Part shown: in pieces, positions 1 to 5,126 of the stretch
How positions within the stretch are numbered: the first letter of the stretch is position 1
How the letters are laid out: each line of letters starts with the position of its first letter
Assembly: GCA_025357895.1 (NCBI GenBank)
Contig: JANYLL010000085.1
Location: 1-5,126 of the forward strand
From: Ignavibacteriota bacterium
Lineage (GTDB): Bacteria; Bacteroidota; Ignavibacteria; Palsa-1295
Direction: 5' to 3'
DNA: 5,126 bases
Notes under the pieces: model-generated
Seen by the model: only the letters and a program-made list of their open reading frames with translations
The model's database searches: none
What the model was told of the DNA's origin: nothing
Position numbers and translations under genes: made by a program

Positions 1-1
1 G

Positions 2-1021
2 CAAAAACTTTTCTTTACAGTTTGTACTACCCTGCTTTTTGCAAGCAGCGCTTTTGCACAACCCGCTACAACGATCGGAGCTGATCCGAACTCCGGAAGG
101 GCAGAACTATATGATCTTTTAAAAAGAGTACCGACTCCACGCGCGGCAGCAATGGGAAATACGTTTGTTGCTATTAAGAATGATCCGAATACGATATTCA
201 GCAATCCAGCTGCACTATCATCACAAATTCCGCGTGATTCTGTTGCTCCGGGCACAAATCTTTCGGTGGCAGTAAGTGCGCTCGGAATTGGAATTACTCA
301 AGGCTCGATTGCCTTTTCCGCTCCTGCTCCGGAAATGCTCGGCGAGAATAGTTGGGTTGGAGTCGGAGTGCTCTATAATAGCTATGGCACATTCCAGGGA
401 GCAGATAATGTTGGTCAACTGACGAATCAATTTAGCGCCGGAGATTTTATTCTTTCGCTTGCGTATTCCGGCGTTGTACCCGATAAGCCATTCCATTATG
501 GAATTGCACTGAAATTTATTTCTTCAGGTTTAGCCCCAGGTTACAGTTCATCGGGTTTGGCTGCGGATCTCGGAGTATTCTATGAAAGCAAACCGCTGCT
601 TCTTACCATCGGACTTTCCGCAACAAATATCGGAAAGGAGCTTAGTTATTATGATGGCGTAAAAGAAGCTCTACCATTTAACTTGCAATTAGGCGTATCA
701 AAAAAGCTCGAAAGGCTGCCACTGACCGTTCATCTTGCATTTCATAATCTAACTCGCGACCGCGAAGGAAGAAATCTTTTCTATGCTCTTAACGATTTTT
801 CTATCGGTGGTGAATTTATTATCGCAAAGATCATGCGTCTGCGTTTTGGATATGAAAATCAGGAGCGCCGTGATCTGCAAGTCCCGGAAGGTTTAGGGCT
901 GGGCGGATTCTCAACAGGTCTCGGAATCGTATTAAAGAAACTCCAATTGGATTACTCGCTCAGCATTATGGGGCCTGTAAAAGCAGATATTCATAGATTT
1001 GGCGGATCGTATCTCTTTTAA
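2..1021 (+). CDS. porQ: PorQ-like outer-membrane beta-barrel protein (PorV/PorQ family), 5' end cut by window
   Basis: The frame is open from base 2, giving 339 visible residues. The first ATG at 152 is internal: the 50 residues before it form a hydrophobic signal peptide ending SSAFAQ (cleavage near residue 20) and then the family's conserved N-terminal block, with LYDLLKRVPTPRAAAMGN followed by DPNTIFSNPAAL. The true start is therefore at or just left of base 1; base 1 (g) could be the last base of an ATG. The rest alternates short amphipathic strands and glycine-rich turns and ends in Phe, as outer-membrane barrels do. The C-terminal third (LRFGYENQERRDL, then GGFSTGLGIVLKKLQLDYS) resembles PorQ more than PorV. 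In Bacteroidota, PorV and PorQ work with the type IX secretion system at the outer membrane, in attachment of cargo to surface polysaccharide. In other FCB lineages related barrels occur without a clear role. No other type IX gene is visible, so the exact subtype is uncertain. Confidence 0.85.
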   Translation, partial: QKLFFTVCTTLLFASSAFAQPATTIGADPNSGRAELYDLLKRVPTPRAAAMGNTFVAIKNDPNTIFSNPAALSSQIPRDSVAPGTNLSVAVSALGIGITQGSIAFSAPAPEMLGENSWVGVGVLYNSYGTFQGADNVGQLTNQFSAGDFILSLAYSGVVPDKPFHYGIALKFISSGLAPGYSSSGLAADLGVFYESKPLLLTIGLSATNIGKELSYYDGVKEALPFNLQLGVSKKLERLPLTVHLAFHNLTRDREGRNLFYALNDFSIGGEFIIAKIMRLRFGYENQERRDLQVPEGLGLGGFSTGLGIVLKKLQLDYSLSIMGPVKADIHRFGGSYLF

Positions 1022-1080
1022 GGCCTTTAAAACGGAACCTTGTGCCTATAAGAAGAGTTTTCCCGTCCCAATAAAATGAT

Positions 1081-1158
<78 letters not shown>

Positions 1159-1193
1159 ATAGCCGTATCGTAAGATGCGGCTATCCTATTTTT
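1159..1193 (+). terminator. Intrinsic terminator after the initiator tRNA
   Basis: An 11-bp stem (1159-1169 with 1174-1184, one G-T wobble) is closed by the tetraloop GTAA and followed by CCTATTTTT (1185-1193). It begins 6 bases after the tRNA discriminator base. It is the first intrinsic terminator on the plus strand after the PorQ-like gene, so it probably ends transcripts from both. Confidence 0.88.
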
Positions 1194-1217
1194 GATCCGG
1201 AGTTTACCTACTAACGG

Positions 1218-1277
1218 ATATCCAATCTCTCAAGGAGGCTTAAGCGCAATAATTTAAACCCTGAGCGAATTGGATAT
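1218..1277. repeat. Interrupted inverted repeat in the convergent spacer
   Basis: Perfect 9-base arms ATATCCAAT (1218-1226) and ATTGGATAT (1269-1277) flank an inner imperfect pair CTCAAGG (1229-1235) and CCCTGAG (1259-1265; six of seven pairs). The enclosed loop carries the palindrome GCTTAAGC (1238-1245). There is no T-run after the stem on either strand, so it is not a standard intrinsic terminator. It lies between the 3' ends of the tRNA and of the minus-strand oxidoreductase. Function is unknown; mRNA 3'-end protection for the oxidoreductase transcript or a protein-binding dyad are possible. I see no gene in 1194-1342. Confidence 0.45.
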
Positions 1278-1342
1278 GTAATTGCCCAAAGACATGTTGC
1301 TATTACATTAAACGTATTCATTTTTACTATTTTCATTGAAAT

Positions 1343-2896
1343 TTAATGCGAACTAAGTATCGGCAATGAATGGGTCTTCCTTCCGAATCTATGTACTAAA
1401 CTACTTGCAATGCGTTCCGCATTAGCAAGGATAGTAAGGCTGGAATTAACAGCAAGTGAAGTAGGGACAGCTGCACCATCGGAGATAAAGATACCGGGAT
1501 AATTAAATACTTCGCCGTTATAATCTATAACACCTTCTCCGATGTTTCTTGCCATTCGTGCAGAGCCAATCATGTGCGTCGTCCCAAAATGAATTTTTTC
1601 CATATCTTCACCTTCTCCATTAAGCATGGCAAAGTTTACAAGTTTACATCCATTCCGCGTAAGGATAGAGTTTAATATTTCCTTTGTACTCTTATAGTAA
1701 TGTCTGAGTTCTTCAGTGATCTCCAGTTCAGGCTCGATGACAGAGTTACTTCTCAAATGAAGTTTCCCAAGCGGCGGTGTAAGTCCAAGCGCATAGAGAA
1801 TGAACATTCTGTTTCGATAGAGCTTCATCAATTGGTCGCCAGCTTCACCCCAATCACCGGGGCGGTCATTCGTTTCTTTTTCCCAAAACCTTGCCGCAGA
1901 AACCACATGGATCGGATGTGATTTTACTGCGGAGATCGTGATGCCATTCGTTTCCAAAAATTGATAGCTGATCATTCCCGGATGAGTACGCCCCGTCACC
2001 ATATCAGCATCCGGAAGATCTTCGGCAAGTAATCCGATAGTTTTTACAGATCCGTTGAATGCAATATTTTTTCCGACATGATCGCTTAAAAATGAAAGGT
2101 ATTCCCTGCTCCGCATTAAAAGCGCAGCCGTACCTACTGTACCGCCTCCCATAATAATGCATTTTGCCTCAACCGTAAATTCTTCGTTGGTTTTTCTATT
2201 TTTGCAAAGCACTTCGTAGCGATAAGGGATTTGGCTCATCTCATCGGTTTCAGTATTTCTATCAGCTGCAAAACCGATCGGTTTAATAAAACTCGCTTCA
2301 ATATCGGTTAATATTTCAGTGCCGCTTGCCAAAGCCTGCGGAAGATAATTCACAAGTAAAGATTGCTTAGCTCCAAATGTGCAGCCTGAGATACAATAGC
2401 CGCTTCCGACACATCCTTGAACTGCATAGCGTGCTCTATCACATGAATAACCCAGGCGCTTCATCATATATGAAAAAACGACTCCCGTTTTTGGTATCTC
2501 ATCTTCGGCGATCTGCTCGACATGCAGCATTTTTTCTGCAAGATCATAATATGGGTCCATCACTGAGCGAGTTATGTTGCCCCAAAATAATTTGTTATGT
2601 TTATCGCGCTGGTCGAATGCCATGCTCGGAGCACGCAGCGAGACCATTTCATAAAATGGCGAACCGCCGCCAAGCCCTTCAGCATACATCATATCGAATT
2701 GCGGACTTTTTGTTGTCTTGAGATATTGTAGAAAATATTTTGGATCAGATGTCATTTTGAAATCTTTTTCCGGAATAATATTTGGTCCTTTTTCGATCAT
2801 CAGGACTTTTACTCCAGCTTCTGATAGCCGCAATGCTGGTGCCGCTGCGCCGAAGCCGCTGCCGATAATGAGTACTTCTGTTCTTCTTGTTTGCAT
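1343..2896 (-). CDS. GMC-family FAD oxidoreductase, catalytic subunit with putative [3Fe-4S] motif
   Basis: The protein is 517 residues from ATG at 2896. The ADP-binding loop GSGFGA (12-17) and the ribose-binding Glu35 in VLMIEKG form the FAD Rossmann fold. GLGGGS (74-79) is the second flavin-contact motif, and IMGGGTVGT (248-256) is the later glycine motif of the fold. The GMC C-terminal domain has the catalytic pair His441 (in THMIGSARM) and Asn484 (in AVNSSLTI), 43 residues apart as in glucose oxidase. Cys162, Cys168 and Cys172 form CX5CX3C, the spacing of the [3Fe-4S] ligands in the catalytic subunit of Burkholderia FAD-dependent glucose dehydrogenase. It has no signal peptide; the gene 10 bases upstream encodes a Tat-signal small subunit, so piggyback export is likely. 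The frame runs open upstream to an ATG at 3052, but that would bury 49 codons in the upstream gene, and family homology starts at residue 7 of the version chosen here. No good ribosome-binding site is visible. The substrate cannot be told; sugars, sugar acids, alcohols or sterols are all possible for the family. Confidence 0.92.
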   Translation of the reverse strand: MQTRRTEVLIIGSGFGAAAPALRLSEAGVKVLMIEKGPNIIPEKDFKMTSDPKYFLQYLKTTKSPQFDMMYAEGLGGGSPFYEMVSLRAPSMAFDQRDKHNKLFWGNITRSVMDPYYDLAEKMLHVEQIAEDEIPKTGVVFSYMMKRLGYSCDRARYAVQGCVGSGYCISGCTFGAKQSLLVNYLPQALASGTEILTDIEASFIKPIGFAADRNTETDEMSQIPYRYEVLCKNRKTNEEFTVEAKCIIMGGGTVGTAALLMRSREYLSFLSDHVGKNIAFNGSVKTIGLLAEDLPDADMVTGRTHPGMISYQFLETNGITISAVKSHPIHVVSAARFWEKETNDRPGDWGEAGDQLMKLYRNRMFILYALGLTPPLGKLHLRSNSVIEPELEITEELRHYYKSTKEILNSILTRNGCKLVNFAMLNGEGEDMEKIHFGTTHMIGSARMARNIGEGVIDYNGEVFNYPGIFISDGAAVPTSLAVNSSLTILANAERIASSLVHRFGRKTHSLPILSSH

Positions 2897-2906
2897 AGTC
2901 GTAGTT

Positions 2907-3485
2907 TTATGATGGATTTCCTGAAAGTGAAGTTTGCCGAGCAAAGTATTGCTTTGCATTTGGATAATACATTTGGTCCGGCACAAAATTTTGACTCGTT
3001 CCGTGAAAGTTGATATGAGGACAACCACGGCTGTCATCATAGATGCCGGCATAGATATTTAACCGAGTCATATAGATCGCACCGTGATAGATGCGCTGTA
3101 TTATTGAGTCGCCGTTACGAAAAGCATCGAGTACTACTCGTTCACGATCACTTTGGGAAAGCGAAGTAAATGATCGTCCGGCAAAAACTTTTTTTGTCCG
3201 GGAGTCCAGATCGGAAATGAAAAACGGCACATAAGACGCAAATGGATAATACTCGTCATAATAGATCTGCGTCAGCTTCGGAGTATTCCTATCGACGCCG
3301 GGTACTATTGTTGCGGCAAATGCTCTAAGCATTTCATCCTGCAAAGAATGATTATGCTTGAATTCATCAGGATATGCTTTAAACAGAATCTTTACCGGAG
3401 TGCAACCGGCGATAAATGCGCCAAGCGAGAGGAGTACTCCTTTGTTGAAGTTTCTCCGCGTCATTGTTGTAGGTGTTGCAGTCAT
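2907..3485 (-). CDS. Tat-exported lipoprotein, gluconate 2-dehydrogenase subunit 3 family (small subunit)
   Basis: The protein is 192 residues from ATG at 3485. It has a twin-arginine signal TRRNFNK (residues 9-15), a hydrophobic stretch VLLSLGAFIA and a lipobox IAGC with Cys28, so the mature protein should be exported folded and lipid-anchored. LRAFAATIVPG (53-63) is the hallmark N-terminal motif of the gluconate 2-dehydrogenase subunit 3 family, and the length is usual for it. In gluconate, sorbitol and FAD-glucose dehydrogenases, this type of subunit carries the signal-less flavoprotein through the Tat pore and stays bound to it. The GMC subunit follows 10 bases after this stop codon, which fits one operon. 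A second in-frame ATG at 3464 sits directly before TRRNF and is an alternative start that keeps the Tat motif; neither start has a Shine-Dalgarno sequence. A lipid anchor on this subunit is notable because no membrane or cytochrome subunit is encoded nearby. Confidence 0.87.
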   Translation of the reverse strand: MTATPTTMTRRNFNKGVLLSLGAFIAGCTPVKILFKAYPDEFKHNHSLQDEMLRAFAATIVPGVDRNTPKLTQIYYDEYYPFASYVPFFISDLDSRTKKVFAGRSFTSLSQSDRERVVLDAFRNGDSIIQRIYHGAIYMTRLNIYAGIYDDSRGCPHINFHGTSQNFVPDQMYYPNAKQYFARQTSLSGNPS

Positions 3486-3534
3486 AATCTATGTCGATTG
3501 TTATGACTACAAAATTCCGAAATTTCAGGACCGC

Positions 3535-3575
3535 TTTTGTCACCTCATTGCAAGAGAATTGTCAAAATATTGTCA
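3535..3575 (-). promoter_or_regulatory. Helically phased TGACAAT boxes upstream of the oxidoreductase operon
   Basis: Read on the minus strand, TGACAAT occurs at 3575-3569 and again at 3564-3558, a degenerate TTGCAAT at 3553-3547, and TGACAAA at 3542-3536. All begin exactly 11 bases apart, about one helical turn. A further box, TAACAAT, lies at 3503-3497 out of that phase. The array ends about 50 bases before the small-subunit start codon, where a promoter would be expected. The second copy includes a perfect sigma70-like -35 sequence TTGACA (3565-3560), but no good -10 follows at 16-18 bases. It could be an operator for a protein binding one face of the DNA. This is by-eye pattern recognition, and chance in an AT-rich spacer is not excluded. 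Confidence 0.4.
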
Positions 3576-3591
3576 TAGGTAGGGTAAATAC

Positions 3592-3630
3592 AAAAAAGGA
3601 CCGAAAGGCAGGCGGCCTGCTCAGCCGCCT
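3592..3630 (-). terminator. Candidate terminator or attenuator after the FKBP gene
   Basis: On the minus strand, 26 bases after the FKBP stop codon, a GC-rich hairpin AGGCGGC/GCCGCCT (3630-3624 with 3616-3610, 7 perfect pairs, 7-base loop) is followed by a T6 run (3597-3592) that is 12 bases too distant for a textbook terminator. A second, weaker stem GGCCG/CGGTCC (3617-3613 with 3603-3598, one bulged T) ends right at that T-run and shares bases with the first stem, so the two are mutually exclusive. A T9 run (3641-3633) precedes both. It probably ends the rsgA-FKBP transcript, perhaps incompletely. Confidence 0.42.
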
Positions 3631-3655
3631 CTAAAAAAAAATCAATTCAGGAAAT

Positions 3656-4198
3656 TTATTCCACCTTCAATAATTCCACATCAAAGATGAGTGTTGAATT
3701 CGGCGGAATGTCAGCGCCCTGCCCATTCGGACCATAGCCGAGATCACTCGGGATAATGAGTTTACGCTTGCCGCCGACCTTCATCGACATCATGCCTTCA
3801 TCCCAGCCTTTGATGACTTGCCCAACGCCGATCTTCGTCTGGAATGGTTGGACATGGCCTTTAGCCGGATCTACGTTCGAATCAAACGTAGTACCGTTGG
3901 GTAATTTTCCGGTGTAATTAACGGTAATCGTCTGCCCGGGTTTAGGCATTGCACCTTTACCCACCTTCTGGTCTATATACATTAATCCCGTTGCCGTAAC
4001 GGTCGTATCACCGTGTTTGCCTGGTGTAACTTTCGGCGCTGCCATCTGAACGGTTTGCATTGGAGTAGGCTCAGGCGCACCAGGTGTTGCTATTGGGGGA
4101 AGAGTATCAGGTCCGCCGCCTTTTGCTGAATCGGATTTGCCGCAGCTGCCGAGTCCAATTAAAAGAACGGACGCTAAAAAGAGATTAGTAAATTTCAT
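3656..4198 (-). CDS. FKBP-type peptidyl-prolyl cis-trans isomerase lipoprotein
   Basis: The protein is 180 residues. It has a short signal peptide with lipobox LGSC (lipidated Cys19), then a flexible linker rich in Pro, Gly and Thr (about 20-70), then a single FKBP domain (about 72-180). Active-site residues of FKBP12 can be matched: Tyr95 (VNYTG), Phe105-Asp106 (TTFDSN), Phe119, Val128-Ile129 and Trp132 (VIKGWDEG), Tyr155 (DLGYGP) and Phe172 (LIFDVELLKVE). The position of FKBP12 His87 is Gln here, a common change. It should catalyse Xaa-Pro isomerisation in the periplasm, tethered to a membrane by its lipid and linker, helping fold envelope proteins. It lacks the N-terminal dimerisation domain of FkpA/Mip, so it is a minimal FKBP. 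The start follows rsgA by 30 bases on the same strand, consistent with co-transcription. No Shine-Dalgarno sequence is seen; the leader is A-rich. Confidence 0.95.
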   Translation of the reverse strand: MKFTNLFLASVLLIGLGSCGKSDSAKGGGPDTLPPIATPGAPEPTPMQTVQMAAPKVTPGKHGDTTVTATGLMYIDQKVGKGAMPKPGQTITVNYTGKLPNGTTFDSNVDPAKGHVQPFQTKIGVGQVIKGWDEGMMSMKVGGKRKLIIPSDLGYGPNGQGADIPPNSTLIFDVELLKVE

Positions 4199-4199
4199 G

Positions 4200-4214
4200 A
4201 TTGTATTGTATTGT
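4200..4214. repeat. Three tandem ATTGT units in the FKBP leader
   Basis: ATTGT is repeated three times on the plus strand (ACAAT on the coding strand), filling most of the 30-base gap between the rsgA stop codon and the FKBP start codon and ending 1 base before the ATG. It occupies the place where a ribosome-binding site would sit. A change in copy number would alter the spacing and the leader without shifting any reading frame. Confidence 0.6.
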
Positions 4215-4228
4215 TAAAAATTAGTGGA

Positions 4229-5126
4229 TTATATACCATTTGCTTTGATTTTCCGTTCCCGTTCGGCTTCTTCCCAAAGTCCCATATAACTATTATAGCG
4301 CCACTCAGGAATATTTTCGTCCTCAACTTCTTCCATTATTGCACAGCCCGGTTCATGGATATGCATACAATTTGTCATCGCACAATCTTTTTGCAATTCG
4401 ATAAATTCTGCAAAATCAAATTTAATATTATCCGGATCAAGATCGAAATGAAAAAACTCTCTGATGCCCGGCGTATCCACGATAAAACTATTCGCTTCAA
4501 GATCGATCGGCAGAAGCGAAGAATTCGTTGTCGTATGCATTCCGCGCTGTTCTTTACGAGTCAGCTCCTGAGTCCGGTTCGCTTCTCTGCCAAGAAGTTT
4601 ATTGACAAGCGATGATTTTCCGACACCCGATTTTCCTGCAAATACTGCTATCTTATTTTCAAATATTTTTTTAAGTTTATCAATTCCTTCGCCTGAAATT
4701 ATTGAAGTACGGATCGTCGCATATCCTATCTTTTCGTAATATGTAAGCGCTTCATTAATAAAATCCTTTCGCAGATTTTCTTCAAGCTCATCAACTTTAT
4801 TGAGCACAATAAGAATATCAAGTCCGCCTTCATGCCCTGCGATAATATATTTATCGAGAATTCCGTTCTGGAATGGCGGATCGCCGGCGCTCATGACGAT
4901 TGCAAGAATATCGATATTCGCTGCGATAACTTGCTCAAACGAATCACGCCGCTTATGAGCTTTGCGCGAAAGTTTTGTTCGGCGGCCCAGTACTTCGCGA
5001 ATGACGGAAATATCCTGATCGGCAGGTTCGATCAATACATCATCGCCGACAGCAACAAGCGTTGCATTATCATTTCCGGATTTCGTGCTCTTGATCGATC
5101 GTGCTCGGTACTCCACTCCGCTTTCA
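4229..5126 (-). CDS. rsgA: Ribosome small-subunit-dependent GTPase RsgA (YjeQ), 5' end cut by window
   Basis: RsgA is a circularly permuted GTPase that checks late maturation of the 30S subunit. The G motifs appear in the permuted order; counting from the GTG codon at 5116, G4 is NKVD (106-109), G5 lies near SIISGEG (138-144), G1 is GKSGVGKSS (161-169), G2 is in RGMHTTT (191-197) and G3 is DTPG (214-217). The zinc knuckle follows as C245-x4-C250-x-H252-x5-C258. The basic stretch before AANIDI and the VAVGDDVLIE segment belong to the N-terminal OB-fold. The frame continues without a stop past the GTG at 5116 to the window edge (ESG before VEYRAR), and those residues fit the OB-fold, so the GTG is internal. 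About 20 residues are probably missing compared with the family's usual 300-350. The FKBP gene follows by 29 bases. Confidence 0.96.
   Translation of the reverse strand, partial: ESGVEYRARSIKSTKSGNDNATLVAVGDDVLIEPADQDISVIREVLGRRTKLSRKAHKRRDSFEQVIAANIDILAIVMSAGDPPFQNGILDKYIIAGHEGGLDILIVLNKVDELEENLRKDFINEALTYYEKIGYATIRTSIISGEGIDKLKKIFENKIAVFAGKSGVGKSSLVNKLLGREANRTQELTRKEQRGMHTTTNSSLLPIDLEANSFIVDTPGIREFFHFDLDPDNIKFDFAEFIELQKDCAMTNCMHIHEPGCAIMEEVEDENIPEWRYNSYMGLWEEAERERKIKANGI

Noticed and set aside
221..496. Minus-strand open frame inside the PorQ-like gene.
   Set aside because: It is a shadow of a well-supported coding frame with no motif of its own.
1024..1052. Possible tRNA promoter with TATAAG (1047-1052) as -10 and TTTAAA (1026-1031) as -35.
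   Set aside because: The 15-base spacing is short, the -35 match is poor, and the element partly abuts the PorQ-like stop codon; not strong enough to list as a feature.
1700..1921. Plus-strand open frames opposite the GMC, small-subunit and RsgA genes (for example 1700-1921, 2377-2721, 4211-4615).
   Set aside because: All lie antisense to well-supported genes, and their translations show no recognisable domain or signal.
2897..3052. N-terminal extension of the GMC protein to an ATG at 3052.
   Set aside because: It would overlap most of the last 49 codons of the small subunit, the extra 52 residues show no signal peptide or family similarity, and the FAD motif sits at the expected place when ATG 2896 is used.
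3624..3641. A9 run at 3633-3641 as part of a plus-strand terminator.
   Set aside because: On the plus strand the run is A, not T, and no plus-strand gene leads into it.
5114..5116. GTG at 5116 as the start of rsgA.
   Set aside because: The frame stays open to the window edge and the residues before and after the GTG belong to the RsgA OB-fold, so the real start is outside.

Overview
The window looks like a piece of chromosome from the Bacteroidota/Chlorobiota (FCB) side of the bacterial tree, perhaps an Ignavibacteria- or Kapabacteria-like lineage. The main reason is a PorQ-like outer-membrane barrel protein (type IX secretion family). Supporting reasons are lipoproteins with ordinary Lpp boxes and the lack of a recognisable Shine-Dalgarno sequence in front of any of the three start codons that fall inside the window. 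The phylum is inferred from gene content only.

Layout from left to right. (1) At 2-1021 (+) is a PorV/PorQ-family barrel protein; its start codon lies at or just beyond the left edge. (2) At 1081-1152 (+) is an initiator tRNA (anticodon CAT), followed 6 bases later by a strong intrinsic terminator that may serve both porQ and the tRNA. (3) At 1194-1342 is a convergent spacer containing an interrupted inverted repeat. (4) On the minus strand is a two-gene oxidoreductase unit. A Tat-exported lipoprotein of the gluconate 2-dehydrogenase subunit 3 type (3485-2907) is followed 10 bases later by a GMC-family FAD catalytic subunit (2896-1343). The catalytic subunit has a CX5CX3C motif like the [3Fe-4S] ligands of FAD-dependent glucose dehydrogenase. 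(5) At 3486-3655 is the spacer in front of that unit. It holds helically phased TGACAAT-like boxes and a GC-rich hairpin region. (6) Also on the minus strand is rsgA, a ribosome-assembly GTPase cut by the right edge, followed after 29 bases by an FKBP-type peptidyl-prolyl isomerase lipoprotein.

How they fit together: the small Tat lipoprotein probably carries the signal-less FAD subunit across the inner membrane and tethers it. Electrons would pass from FAD through the putative Fe-S cluster to an acceptor that is not encoded here. The FKBP lipoprotein and PorQ-like protein are both envelope proteins, while RsgA and the initiator tRNA belong to translation. I see no mobile element, CRISPR array or defence system. 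The least explained parts are the cytochrome-less dehydrogenase pair and the phased repeat array in front of it.
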